A stretch of DNA of 64,000 bases from Mermis nigrescens (GCA_036768485.1 JAVLUZ010000154.1:40172851-40236850), one strand, 5' to 3'. Shown: positions 24,971-37,139, counted from the first letter of the stretch. Notes: generated from the letters alone by a model not told the origin. Numbers and translations: made by a program.

Positions 24971-25600
24971 ATGAGCATTCAAATATGCTCCTGATGCTGT
25001 GAATACAAATGCACCATGCAAGAAGCTAGCAACCATGTGATTGTGAGGTACATGGAGCAGGATGTAGAAGCTCACAGGCCTGGCTGAAATTCCTTAAATA
25101 TGAATCAATGTGTATGGGTGGCATATACGCTATTTTACAGCTTCCTGAAAATGTCTTCCCAGAGAATTAGCCTACCAACATTTTGTCAACAAGCTCATCA
25201 GAAAAAGCAATGCTCAGATTCATCAATGTCCATAATTTGCAATCTTTTGGTAAATACTTCTAGAGCCAGCTCACTGATACATTCAAGGAAGAAGAAAATT
25301 AAGAAGGAAAGAAAGCATTTTGGACTTTTGCTATGTACTTGAAACACTGTTTAATTAATTCTTAAAATAAAATTTTGTATGATTTGTGGTGTCTCTTTGA
25401 TACAAAGGCTAAAAAGAAGTGGGAAAATTTGTATGAGCATACCATATTCCATAAACTTAATATGGTCATGTAAATAAATAATTAACAAATATTCATGTTG
25501 AAATGATGTGTTTTTTAAATGAATAAAGCATTAAATTATACTATGATCCGAAAAATGGAGTACTTGCACAGGGAAACACGCATGAGTAAGTAGTGCTAAT

Positions 25601-25852
25601 ATTGCATCAGATGTAGCATAGAGAAAGCCATTATTTCAGTCTGTCAAAAAACATTTCATGCATGAGGTGGTGCCACTCTTAGATGAGGCATCTAAAGCTA
25701 TGTCTGCTGAAGGCCTAGGCAAGCACAAAAAGTATGAATATGAATAATTATAAAGCATTTACAAAACTAATTAAAAAATGGCTCCTGATAGGCATACAAT
25801 CAATTGCAAGTACAAAGTCTGAACTGGATCTTCTCACTGTCCCTTGTGGTGA
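25601..25852 (+). pseudogene. Polinton fragment: minor capsid/major capsid gene junction
   Basis: The DNA aligns with 38,054-38,304 inside the Polinton (ATTGCATCAGATGTAGCAT...; LDEASKAMSAEG; then KSELDLLTVP). The end of the small capsid-associated protein is followed by the start of the capsid gene, as in the larger element. It is isolated and stop-ridden, so it belongs to a second, mostly lost Polinton copy. Confidence 0.7.
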
Positions 25853-25859
25853 ATATTAT

Positions 25860-27600
25860 ATAAGTTTTTTATCTTTATTCTTGTATGCTTTTGCTATTGC
25901 ATGCCTTGAAATTCCTTAAAAATTGTTTATTAGACTATGTCAGCACCAAAAATAAACAAAAACACAGAGGAACAAGTCACAAGGAGGAATCCATTTCTTA
26001 CCTGCCAAAGAAAGCATAAAGGTAAATGTCAACTGAAGAAATCCTATTTTTGTTAAAATACTGAGCTGAATGATGTTTAACAAAAAATTCATTCTACTAA
26101 TTCAATAAAAATTCTAGCCAGAATAATTATTTCTGTGGTTAATTGTTTTGCTTTACACTTAAAATTAAGAATTTAATCCAATAAGGTAGTCAATTACTTG
26201 TGTGAAGAATATTAACATGTCTAACAAGACCATTTAGACTGAGCTTTCAATATTAATTTAATTCAGAGGATGGTGGCAGCAAATGTGAAGCAAATTTGAT
26301 GCTCAAATGTTAAACATTTGAGTTCCAAGCAGATGGATAAAATATTGAATTTTGAAAGACACATTATATCTGTAATTCACGATTACAATATGCATGGTTT
26401 TAGCAATGACCAACTTAAGGGGAAGAAACTGAATTAGCATGCAGGTGCTTAGGATTTTAGGTAGTTTGGTTAATAAAATATTAGTGGCAAAACTTTTGAT
26501 GCATTGCCATTCAAATTAGTTTCTGAGTAAGTCAGCTTAAATTTATTGCTCTCATTATTTATGCCTTGTTAAATAAAAAATTTGTCAACTTCTTTGACTG
26601 ACTTAGTGAATGACTCCAAAAACTCCTGAAAACTGGGCTGGAGGTCTTAAAAATAATGATAAATTTGCATTAAGATAAGGTCTTCTGACTTGCTCATGTG
26701 GGACATCTCCTAAATTCTCAACTATCATATCAAGTGCGTTTATCTTCCAATTTGAGGGGTCTACCACTGTTTGCAAAGCATTTTTATAGTGGTATTCCGA
26801 AAAGATGCAAATGCATTATCAGGCATTTTCAATTTTTGCTTATGACTTACACTTTTCTTTGCACTTTCAATTAGGTCTAAAAACTGTTCACTGACTGTAC
26901 CATGACTTAATTTGTGTGATTTAATCTATTGGGCAACTCCTGTATTAAAAATTTGATATAGCGCTAAAACACTTATTTTGAAGTGGTTTTTATTTGCTTT
27001 TCAGAAGCAACTTTTCAATTGTATTTGCCTCAGAGCAGAGAAAATGTCAAATAATCACTGTGTAGTAAATATGTATATTTACTTAGCACAAAAACACAAC
27101 TGAGGGAGGACTTGATAATTCAAGTAGAGTTAAGAGAACAAAATCAAGAGAATGCGCAATTCAGATTCAAATGCGAGTATTTAAACAATGCACCAAAAAC
27201 AGTCAAATTACTTTTTGTATGCAGATATTTATGACATTTGGAAACAAATATGTATGTTTAGGTGCAGAATTCTTGACTGATCATTAATCACTTGTATAAC
27301 TTACTCACTAAAGTTCAGGCAACAAATGGTAAGCTTATGTGATAATTAGGTAAAATTTGTAATAGAAAAGAACATTATAGACGCAGCTTACATACAAAGC
27401 TTGTGACTTCAAAAAACACATGAAAATTGGCTAATTTTAGAAAGAAGGCTGATATGAAAATAATGAAATAATGATATCAAGTTTGGATAAAGAATAATAA
27501 AATTGTTCACATGGCGTCAGCATGACACTACAGTAGTATGTTGTGTAAAGTAAAGTAAGTTTCTTGTAAGCTTATCATGGAAATTTAGCCAATATATGGG
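25860..27600. other. No gene recognised; decayed minus-strand coding-like stretch
   Basis: Minus strand 26,940-26,560 reads in two alternating frames as protein-like sequence (HGTVSEQFLDLIESAKKSV..., then NALQTVVDPSNWKINALDMIVENLGDVPHEQ...), followed by RPYLNANLSLFLRPPAQ. It is about 120 codons with at least two frameshifts and no family that I recognise. The rest is AT-rich without structure. Confidence 0.3.
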
Positions 27601-27607
27601 TTACTAG

Positions 27608-27873
27608 CACACCTGGGCATGGGGGGTCTGGGGGGTATGCACCCCCCCCAGAAACCAAAATACTCCCCCCCAGAAATCAAAAAAACCCCCCAGAATTCAT
27701 TTTTTGAAAATTTTTTCCGTTTTTTTCGCAATTTTTTGATGCCAATGGATAGTGCTTGATGAGAAACGTCAAAAAATGGTGTTTTTATCGCCATACCACC
27801 ATTTTTAAGGCCATTTTTTGACCTTCAAAAAAAATCTTGCACTCCCCCAGAATTTTCTTGCTGCCCACATATG
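27608..27873 (+). mobile_element. hAT-like MITE, family A (copy 7)
   Basis: Full-length, 266 bp: CACACCTGGGCATGGGGGG ... CTGCCCACATATG. Perfect 8-bp duplication GTTACTAG at 27600-27607 and 27874-27881. Confidence 0.94.
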
Positions 27874-28002
27874 GTTACTAGTTATGAAAAATACAAAAAA
27901 AAATTATCAGTAAAAAAAGGAGTGCAAAATTTTTTCATGTTTTTACTGCTTTCAGGTAGAAGTTCTGGCTTGCCTCTCATGCCAATCTGTGCAGGATCAT
28001 AA

Positions 28003-28290
28003 GCACACTTGGGCATAGGGGTTTAGAGCACACATGGGCGGGGGGGGGTTTGGGGGGTATGCATCCCCCCAGAAGTTGAAATTACCCCCCATGGATAGAG
28101 CTTGATGAGAAACGTCAAAAAATGGTGTTTTTTGCCATATGACCACTTTTAAGACCATTTTTTGACCTTTGAAAATTTTTTCCCACCCCCCCCCCCAGAA
28201 ATTTTTTCACCCTCCCCCAGAATTTTGGTGCTGCCCACCTATGGTTTAGAGTGGGTTTTAACCCTCCCCCAGAAGTTAAAACCTAACTGA
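28003..28290 (+). mobile_element. Older family A MITE remnant hosting copy 8
   Basis: The left end CACACTTGGGCATAGGGGTTTAGAG (28003-28028) and the continuation TGGGTTTTAACCCTCCCCCAGAAGTTAAAACC (about 28252-28284) read as one family A end interrupted by the copy at 28029-28243. Confidence 0.55.
28029..28243 (+). mobile_element. hAT-like MITE, family A (copy 8, internally deleted)
   Basis: CACACATGGGCGGGGGGG ... CTGCCCACCTATG, 215 bp; the central part before ATGGATAGAGCTTGATGAG is missing. Perfect 8-bp duplication GTTTAGAG at 28021-28028 and 28244-28251. Confidence 0.92.
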
Positions 28291-28351
28291 TTACTGTAGA
28301 CCCCAGATTTCTATTTTTACTAACATGTTTGGCAACTATACCTATCCTGGC

Positions 28352-28607
28352 CATATGTGTACAGCAAGAAAATTCTGTGGGGCGGGGGGGGGGTTGCAAG
28401 ATTTTTAAAGGTCTAAAAATGGCCTCAAAAATAGTAATATTGCATAAAAAAACACCATTTTTTGACATTTCTCATCAAGCACTATTCATCGGCATCAATA
28501 AATTGCGAAAAAAATTTCAAAAATCGAATTCTAGGGGAAGGGTTTTTTGGTTTCTTGGGAGGGGGATGTGTACCCCCCAAACCCTCCTCCATACATGCCG
28601 AGGTGTG
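28352..28607 (-). mobile_element. hAT-like MITE, family A (copy 9)
   Basis: CATATGTGTACAGCAAGAAAATTCTG ... CATGCCGAGGTGTG. Flanks ATCCTGGC and ATCCTAAC agree at 6/8. Confidence 0.8.
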
Positions 28608-28885
28608 ATCCTAACCCCACCATCCCCAGAATTTTCTTTGAGTGTACTGCCTTTAATCTCAGATGCATATTATATTCATTCTAGATTACTGTATTTATTG
28701 AAGTTTTGGTTAAATATTTATTAATTACATTTGTATTAATTTATGAAACTTTGTATTTATGTGCAAACATTTAAGTGTGAATATCACAGAACAGCATCTT
28801 CCCACCAAAGTTGTTTGTCGGATCAGTTGCTCTCTCCAAATATGAAAATACGAGCATATGCACTTAGATCAGCCATCTGTACTGC

Positions 28886-29068
28886 TTGCATTTAAGTTCA
28901 ACTGTTTGGCACAAAATACTTTTTTTCTATAAGCTCAAACAAAATGGGCCCAGACAAAATCTGGGTATTAAGTACTTGCGCTATGTCCTGCGGCCTCAGT
29001 ATGGCATGCCTGTGACAGGGCAACAAGTTGCTGACATGCTTTTGATTGTGGATCCTGAATCAATGTGA
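28886..29068 (+). CDS. Unrecognised 60-codon fragment
   Basis: A protein-like segment (NLGIKYLRYVLRPQYGMPVT then QQVADMLLIVDPE) without a known domain. It lies between MITEs and the Polinton left end and has no partner frame on either side. It may be one exon or a scrap of a transposase. Confidence 0.25.
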   Translation: MHLSSTVWHKILFFYKLKQNGPRQNLGIKYLRYVLRPQYGMPVTGQQVADMLLIVDPESM

Positions 29069-29611
29069 CTAAGATAATGAAACATGTGGGTAAGGCAACT
29101 TTTTTTTATTGTTCAGCTAGATTATTTTTGAAGAAGTGCTTTTATACAAGTTTCTATTATGATGAAGTTATTTAAGTCAGGTTCCAGTTTAAGACGCTGG
29201 AAGCTGGAGATGAAATTGATCTTTTCAATATTTTCAAAGGAGTTGAGGCAAAAGAAATTTATTGAGAATTTAGAAAAAAATTAAATTTTTCCTCTGAAGG
29301 CATTGCTTTGCAACTTGCATCAGAGCTCTTGGAAAATGTTTTTATATATTTTTTTCTTAACATTGAAGTATAGCTTGAGCTTCAGTCTATCTAATACAAT
29401 TTTTTAATAATAATTATTTTTCAGTCAAAATAATAGTTTTAGAAAAAGCATCACAGGATGCTGTATGTCTTGTTCATTTCACACAAATTTTTCACAGTGT
29501 ATTGCATATAAACATAATGGATTCACACAACCTGTAAAAAATTGTCAGTCATGTACATACTATGCTTTCTGGAACACTAAAACAGCTCTATAGGATATGT
29601 GCATATCACTG

Positions 29612-30436
29612 AGTAGTATAGAAATTTATAGCTTTGTTTGCAGGGTACCACCATATGTTACCATGTGAAAAAGGAGATATTATCTTTTGCTTTGCTGGGC
29701 ACCACTTTTCTGCTGTCTAAGCAAGGGACCGGGAAGTCAGGATCGGAAATTGAAGGACCGGGAAGTCAAAGGGCCGGAAAGTCAAATTTATATATGCTCA
29801 TCTTGTGATCTGATTTGGTTGCATTATGTCTCAGCAAGGACAGGAAGTCATATTTATAAGTATTCAGCAGCATCAGATGGCCTGAGCAATTATACCTGGG
29901 ACCACACCTGGGCGTGGGGGTTGGGGGGGGTATGCAGCCCCCAGGAGTCCTCTTTAGAAATCAGAAAATATACACAGAATTCAATTTTGAAATTTTTTTT
30001 ATGCTTTTTTGCAATTTTTTGATGCCAATGGATAGTGTTTGATGAGACACATCAAAAAATGGTGTTTTAATAAACCATACCACCATTTTTAGGAGGCCAT
30101 TTTCCGACCTTCAAAAAAATCTTGCACCCCACACTGAAGACACTGCTACACTTGCATGGCATGCCTGGGACCTAGATCTAACGCTATAAGATAGGCAATG
30201 GTTAAGGATAGGCAATGGTTAAGGATATACAATGGTTAAGGACTGGTTAGTTGAGAATTGGAAGGGGTCAAAATTGGCCACAGTACCAGCTTAGGCTCAA
30301 GTGTGAACTAGGATTAAACCTGAACTAAGTGTAAAGTAAAACCTAGCTGAGCTAGGTGTAAACAATGTGTATAGTACTTCTAGGCCACTCCTTTTGCCCG
30401 CGGTGCCTCAGCGGGAGGAGGGGGAAGTCCCTGCAA
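29612..30436 (+). repeat. Polinton left terminal inverted repeat
   Basis: Matches the reverse complement of the right end (for example CACTTTTCTGCTGTCTAAGC, GGATATACAATGGTTAAGGA, CCACTCCTTTTGCCCGCGGT). Contains short tandem repeats, GACCGGGAAGTC-like near 29,727-29,780 and AGGCAATGGTTAAGGAT near 30,192-30,240, and a 261-bp MITE. Without the MITE and its target copy the arm is about 555 bp. Confidence 0.92.
29903..30163 (+). mobile_element. hAT-like MITE, family A (copy 10) inside the Polinton TIR
   Basis: CACACCTGGGCGTGGGGG at the left; the right end reads ...CACTTGCATGGCATG instead of the usual AATTTTCTTGCTGCCCACGTATG. Even so, CCTGGGAC flanks it perfectly at 29895-29902 and 30164-30171. 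The element is absent from the right TIR, so it arrived after the Polinton did. Confidence 0.9.
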
Positions 30437-30439
30437 AAG

Positions 30440-31500
30440 GCGGGGTCCGTACGCACTTACCCCTGCCACTCGTCACCCAGACCACTGGGCACGCTTGATG
30501 TGAGCAATGTAAATATCGTTTTTCTTGCAAAGTTTATAAATATGAACTTTTCAACCAAAAATTTATAACAATTTTCTAACTGGTTACTTAAAGTTTTCTT
30601 ACAAAAAATAGAAATTTTTACTTTAAAAAAGTACAAAATGATGTAAAGAACTGTGTAGCTCTTGTAGATCTTCTGCAGATCTTGGTGTCAGAGGGCTGAT
30701 AATAGGCTCCGCCGGCAGACGCCAGTGATCTTTTTGATGCTGGTTCAAATCAATTAGAGGCACAAATTTTGGCTTCACCTTTGTACTTTCTTATGTAATA
30801 AGTTGTTTACACGTCAAGTAGGCTAGCAGAGCATGAGTTCTGCCCATTTAGGATCTAGGTTTAAATGTCCTTCCTGTGCTCTCTTTTCAAAATTTAGGAA
30901 AAATTTAGTAATGCTTTGAGACAACACATTACACATAAATGTATGTTGTGACCAAACATTTGACTCCAATGAGGATTTATTTTTCTCACACACATCTTAG
31001 GACATGTTTGAAAGTAAGACCTACTAACCCCATCATTCAGTCAATTGAGAGAGCCGAGCCAGTTGCATGTTCCTGAGGACAAATAACTTCAGAGGATTTG
31101 TCCCAATTACCCTGAGGTTATCAGGAGGAAGTCGTGAAGATAATAATGGCAACTCAATTCAAGCTTCACAGAAATTGTGAAGCGTGTGGCCGATATACAT
31201 GCAACTATAGATGGGGAGCAGGTAATTACTTAGATATGCTTACAGATATTTACAAAACGAAAAAGAAGCTTTTTGAGTAGATGCAGCAATAGGCTGTTTT
31301 CTTAAAATTGAAACTGGAGCTAGCAATTATTGGTACGCTTGTCAAAAACAACTTCACTCTTCTAGGAACCCCTGTTTTAATAATAAATGGTGATGATATT
31401 AAAGGCTTAGCTGAAAAACTGGGCTTATAGACGTTGAGGAGAAATTGGTGCCCAGATACACAATGGGGACTACAGGCTATAACCAACGTCAGACACTGTA
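30440..31500. other. Polinton interior without a recognised gene
   Basis: Noisy plus-strand sequence; near 31,260-31,500 a protein-like stretch reads LKLKLELAIIGTLVKNNFTLLGTPVLIINGDD and may belong to the polymerase N-terminus or to a separate Polinton gene. No motif decides this. Confidence 0.35.
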
Positions 31501-31699
31501 ATGCCTCAAACAGACACATGGTGTGCTGAATCATAGAACTGACAGGAAATATTGCCTATAAGAGACATACTCTACATATGTGCCAAGATCAAAACAGACA
31601 TAGTTTTAAAGACAATCTCTGCTTCTTCTGCTGTTTGTACAATGTATTTTTGGAAATTTTGAGCACATAATGTTTATCAACTTTTAAGTTCAATATTGT

Positions 31700-34600
31700 A
31701 AAGAAAAGGATATATAATGACATTGCAAATTTTATTGAACTGTGCCATACACAGACTTGGAGATGCTTGAAAAATTGTTTCAAGTAGACATTCAGTGTTT
31801 TTCCTTAGATGCAGACAAGCAGTCAACATCTGTGGAAGAAATCTGAATTTAGAGAAATGTGAAACTATTGATATGACATTTCTTACACCGATTCTAGACA
31901 ACCTCACTATAGACACATTATAAATCTCGATCAGTATGCAAAAGCATGCATGTATGTCACATGCAGTCAGCTGTTTCATCAAAGCTGAATTATTAAACGA
32001 CCATACAAAAAATCATTTAGAACATGGTAAAACAAAAAATAAATTCCCTGGCGGAATATTTCAGCTAAAAATGGTTTTTGGTGACTTTCAGTGCTGAATT
32101 GCATATTCCCAAAGAGAACAGCAATTCTACCTTTTCTGCAGTTTACTAGGCTTTGGGCTCTTTTGGTCCAGAACATTGTGAAAACTCCATAAATTACATT
32201 TTGTTGCACAGCCTCAGCCCATCTCTTGTGCAGTACACACAAAACGTCCTAGTTTTTCACCCACAATGTTTTGTAACCAACAATCTGATCAGCTTATCCT
32301 TTAACTACTAACTCATCTTGAAAAATTCCAACAAAAACAAAGTTCCATACTTTTATCAGAAACTTTTAGCCCTATTTTTCAAACCCTTGATGAAAAAATA
32401 ATGATAAGTGAAAACTATATAAGGGAGTAGAAAGCAATAATAGACGCAAAGAATATAATATTATTATCCTCAGAAACAGGCATTTAAATACTGCACGCAA
32501 CACTTTCTTTGCTCAGGCAATATGCAGTATAATTTAATTAAGCAGAAATTGTTCCCATTGATTCAAAGTACAAAGTGATTAAGTAATAAATGGCCAAAAG
32601 CTATCTTACAAAATAGTTCACACTGTCTTTGTCAACAAGCATTCTCAAATCTTTCTAGGCATTAGCACATACGTAGCACCTGGCTTTAGTTTAGGCTGAA
32701 CATGAGCATACAAAGCATCATTGACTACAAAACAGTACACAACAGATATCTAGATGCATTCGAAAAATTATCTGATACACAATTACCACTGCCAGATGCC
32801 TTCTATAGTTCCCTGAAAGAGGAATGTATTAGCGCTGAGGATTATGAGCAGTGTCAAAAATACTGGCAACAGTATAATATGACAACACCTCAAGAAAGGA
32901 TATCTCATGTTTCCCTGTATAGAGATGTAGTTCTTTCTTGAAATACTATCATGGCCAATTTGTATTGAGCAGGACATAGACTAGATATTTTTAGGGAAGC
33001 AATGTCATTACCAGGTGTCACTGGTAGCTACCTTTTCAAAGCATTCCTGACAAAATTCTCATTATTCTGGAAGAATTTGAAACAAATTTATTATACATTA
33101 AAATCTAGTATGCACGGCAGCTTATATATGGTAATGACTAGACTAGCAATAAAAGATCAAACATTCATAAGAAACAACCCAGTCAAACCAGTGAAAGCTA
33201 TGATAGACACTAATTTTTGATGCATATATTTAATGACACAGATCTATGAGGTATAAACTGAGTTATCACAATTATTGGGTGCTAGAGAAAAAGAATAAAT
33301 TTCATAAGGTTAGTGCTTCTAAATCAGCTATCTGCTTAGAATATTTTGGTATAGAGTCATAGGATAGGACATCACATTCAACATTGTGGTAATGATAAGG
33401 GAACTGTGACCCATATAACATACCTGTTGACAAATTTTGCGACAGACATACAGTGTATGAATTTTATGATTTCTATTACATTCAGCTGCCTGGCAGGTCA
33501 AAAAACAAGAAAAAGGATCCTGAAGAAGCCTATTCAAGGATTCAAACAAAAAGAAGCCTATACGAATCATTATAATTTAGTGACTATGGGAGTGCACGTG
33601 GAACTCCATCAGAGAAGAGTATTTGAAATAATTGATAGGAAACTGTGCAAAAACTTGGGTTAGTGAAAGTGAAATGACCCAATCAATTTTAGATGGTTCA
33701 GTCTTTGGATTTGCAAAGTTAATATTTACTGAAGATTTGAAAACCACAATGCATGATTTTCCGCCAATTATAAAACATTCAGAATTTAGCAGAGAGGATA
33801 TAGGGTCCTCTGATGAAAGAATATGTGGAGGGAATGGTTTGCTGAAAGCCCGGCAAAACCTATTGTATTATTTTGGAAGAGATTCTTTCTGCAAGTAGTT
33901 AGTTTTAGTTAAACATGGACTTGCTGCTGGAGAAATTTTAGAGGTTATACAGTATGACAAGTCAAGACCTTTTATGAAAATTTTAGAGACAGGGGTCACC
34001 AAACATAGACAGAGAGAAGGTGATGCAGATCCAGGTAACATGATTTGCCGATACTTTCAAACTGTTGGGCAATACAGGATATGGCAAAACCTTAACGAAT
34101 AAAGAATTAACATGTGGATGTGCTTTATGCTGATTATGAGGAAAGCAGCTGAAGCGGCAAGACCCATGTGAAAAGGTGAAATTGTTAACAACTAATTATG
34201 GTGCAGAAGTATGAAGGAAATTGTTTTAAGATTTTTACTGGTTGTTAAGACCTAGACCTACAATTGGGCAAAGTAGATGTGAGAGTTCTTCTACGATGTG
34301 CTGATGAAATATTTTGACATTTTCGTTCTGGTGTGAGGCAATTTGGTTAGCATATATTTAGCATTGTCTGCAGAAAATCTATTAGATTTAGTAAAACCCA
34401 ATCTGAGATGAATTTGAGAGTGTATAAAAAGTGGCCTCCTGGTCTGTTGAAAGGAGTTTTGAGAACATTATGCTGTTTGGCAAAAATATATTTATGACAG
34501 TGACCTAGCTAAATATAGAAATCATTAAAAGTTAATGAAGAAAGTAAACTGGTTGTCCTTTGATCAGTATACTCATGTGCTGGGTTACTCATGGCTTTTC

Positions 34601-34735
34601 AAGGAGGTAGAAACATAGGATTCAGGATGCAACCGGATAATCACATGTGGACATTTATCCAAGAGAGCGGGACATCCCTTCTCTCTTAAAAAAGTACTCT
34701 GGATAGTATTTTGACAGTCCCACTAGACATGAAAC
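31700..34735 (+). pseudogene. Polinton protein-primed DNA polymerase B
   Basis: Segments in order: a weak exonuclease-region trace (about 31,700-32,640); the block around 32,702-32,941 with LPLPDAFYSSL...ISAEDYEQCQKYW; GHRLDIFREAMSLPGVTGSYLFK (about 32,960-33,045), matching the LSLPGLTLKYLF block of Polinton PolB; FPPIIKHSEFSREDIG (about 33,760-33,810); the palm region EFFYDVLMKYFDIF (about 34,280) followed by LALSAENLLDLVKP; and the C-terminal IGFRMQPDNHMWTFIQE ... LTVPLDM (34,618-34,733). The residues where the DTDS catalytic motif is expected read GNLVS, so the active site is lost. Several frame changes and stops are present. Replicates the element in intact relatives. Confidence 0.85.
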
Positions 34736-34924
34736 CATAGTACTGGTTTTAAATTTTAATTTTCAGTGTTTTTCTTTGGTTGTAGCGACAGGGCACCTAA
34801 TATCCCTCAGAGCGGGCATGTGGTTAGGAGTTCTGGCTTGTAATTTAATTATATTACTGAAAATATGATCCTGTGCCGACCTCCTTGTGGTGTTGGTCAG
34901 ACATCGACCAATGGAGCTGTTTTT

Positions 34925-35190
34925 TTAAGTTTGGAAAATTTTTGTAATTTTGGAACATTTTTGTAAAGTTTGGAACATTTTTCACATTCTGTTTGTAGAA
35001 TTTGTAGTTGGAACATTTTTTTGTAAAGTTTTGAACACATTTTACACGTTATAACATAGGAAGTTTGTAAGTTTGAACATTTTTGTAGATTTGGAGCCGC
35101 TGCGTTCTGCTTTACTCAGAAGTTTGTAAAGTTTGGAACATTTTTGTAAGTTGGAACATTTGTAAAGTTTGGAACATTTTTGCCAAATGA
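34925..35190. repeat. Tandem repeat, GTTTGGAACATTTTTGTAAA
   Basis: About nine degenerate copies of a roughly 20-25-bp unit lie between the polymerase and integrase remnants. Local slippage repeat, probably younger than the Polinton. Confidence 0.8.
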
Positions 35191-35379
35191 TTTACCAAAT
35201 ATTGGTACAAGTACAAGTGATTATAAAAGAAATGGATAGTATAAAGCAGTGGACTCATATAAAAATGCCACCACGTTTTCAGGAGAAATAAGTTGCAGCT
35301 GTATCAAAGAAATCACCAAACTGATAAATCTTTTGAAAAATCAATTCTCATCAATTTCTGACCTATTCAAAAACTGGTT

Positions 35380-36225
35380 TTGCTTGATCAGTATCATTGT
35401 AACAAATTTGATATATTGTGGGATGTAGATTTTGTTAGACTTGAGAGTTTCAGAATAGGAATTTCAGGAATTCTTTATATTTTAATGGTTGTGAATGTGT
35501 TCTTCTAGAGGCCTATGGACAGGCAATGACAAATAAAAGTGCAAAATCCACATGCGAGCCTTTCAAAAGATTCTGCAACAAGCTGTTCCACGTCCATAAG
35601 AAGTCGTCATGGTAATGGGACAAAGCAGATTCAATAGCACAAAATTACTCTATAAATCATATACTAACAAGCAGCCCTGAAATAAAAAGCCAATTTTGTA
35701 GAGACGTTTTTATAGAGCATTTTGAGATAAATTAATTGAAATTCATGACCTATTATTTGAACGAGAACTGGACAAGAGTATACCAAAATATTATTGAAAG
35801 TTATAACAACACCCTGCATAGAAGTCTTAACAATATACCCCCAAATGATGTGAACTCTGAAGTCTTGGGGATATGACATATGTGAAAGGAAAATAAATAT
35901 GATGCAAGCAGCCATTGAATATTGGTGAGATAGTGCAAATAACAACACTGAAGAAAAGCTTCACAAAAACAGTAACCTTGTACACTTCTTGATTGACTGA
36001 AATTAAGGAGGTATCAGAGCAGTTGTCTAAAACGCACCAAAATTGGAGGATCTCTTGGACATTCCAATAGAGGTAACCTTCTATTGAAGAGCACAGGTGG
36101 CTAAACCTGATGCTGAGCAACACAAAAGAATAGATAAAGCTATAAATAGAGGCAAAGGCGAGTATAAAGTACGTTTTGGAAACTGGCCAAAAGAAATTTG
36201 ATACCATTTTAACAAAAGCAGAATT
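35380..36225 (+). pseudogene. Polinton retroviral-type integrase
   Basis: WDVDFVRLE...GILYILMVVNVF (about 35,414-35,503) corresponds to the first catalytic Asp region (W.aDLv.m ... YiLtviDvFSKy). About 270 bp later VYQNIIESYNNTLHRSLNNI (about 35,780-35,840) followed by PPNDVN matches the end of the core seen in Polinton integrases. A C-terminal part with YKVRFGNWPK follows. There are multiple stops and at least one frame change. The 209-codon minus-strand frame 36456-35827 is antisense to this region and not a gene. Confidence 0.78.
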
Positions 36226-36249
36226 GGAAATTTTATGAACAACCAAAAT

Positions 36250-36815
36250 GATTATGTATATCATCCTTTTGCTTGTAATGTTTCTGGTCCACAAAATCAG
36301 GAAAACAACATTTGTTAGGCAACTTATTGAAAACAGAAAAATTAATAATACAAAAATTGATAGAATCTGTGGACATAGTGAAAGATGACCTCTATAAGAT
36401 GAAAATAATTTCAATAGGCTTGCCAGATGCAATGCTCCTCCAAAGAAAAGAGGCATGTAGCCCAGCTGATGATTTCTTGATGATCTATTTTTTAGTGAAA
36501 TTGTGAAATTATACAGAGTGGTTAACTGTCATTGTCATCATTGGAACATTGGCATTATACAAATTGTGCAAAAATCTATTTTATGATGACGCTAATGCTT
36601 CACACATCAATTCTGAATTACTGTTTTTTATTAAAAACCCAGCAGATCAGCTGCAATTGCATATTTTATCGAAATTATTTTATACCTAGTAATACAAATA
36701 TTTTCTTGAAGCATATGTTGATGCCACCTCCAGGCCACACTGGTACTTGTTAATTGATCAAGCACAAAATAGAATGATTTACACAGGTTATAAACGAGTG
36801 TTTTGAGTAACCGTC
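36250..36815 (+). pseudogene. Polinton packaging-type ATPase
   Basis: Begins YHPFACNVSGP, the position of the Walker A strand (HPF...i.GPTGSGKT), then a frame change and TTFVRQLIENRKINNTKIDRI. A Walker B-like LDDLFF follows near 36,480. The end reads FFIKNPADQLQLHILSKLFY and, in another frame, FLEAYVDATSRPHWYLLIDQ (about 36,700-36,760), a close match to the C-terminus of Polinton FtsK/A32-type ATPases. Walker A itself is disrupted. In intact elements this enzyme is thought to package DNA into virus-like particles. Confidence 0.8.
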
Positions 36816-37027
36816 CTACATTTTATGTGCCAAAAACTTTAAATATGCATAATGATCTATTTGAAAATTACCAAAAATGGCTATAAAGACTAAAACGACA
36901 TTAGTTGTTTACATTGTTGTGCAAAGAAAACCCCAACGCGATGCGGTTATAAATGTATGGCAAAGGCCAGTCTTGTTGCATTTTGTAACCATTTTTCTAA
37001 ACGGCAACATTCCTTTTGCAGCAACAA

Positions 37028-37029
<2 letters not shown>

Positions 37030-37075
<46 letters not shown>

Positions 37076-37108
37076 AGAGAAAAAAGGGGGCCCCCCCCCC
37101 CCCCCCCC
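37030..37108 (+). repeat. Homopolymer block (A)~40-GAGAGAGA-(C)~18
   Basis: About 40 A residues, then GAGAGAGAAAAAAGGGGG, then about 18 C residues in direct succession. It interrupts the Polinton interior; natural slippage or an assembly/sequencing artefact are both possible. Confidence 0.9.
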
Positions 37109-37139
37109 AAAACGAAATTTATTTAGCTAAAAATTAGTG

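Noticed and set aside
35827..36456. 209-codon hydrophobic minus-strand frame
   Set aside because: Antisense to the Polinton integrase/ATPase region; the plus strand explains the sequence through family motifs.
36877..37137. 86-codon frame ending in poly-Lys
   Set aside because: Runs through the homopolymer block; not a gene.
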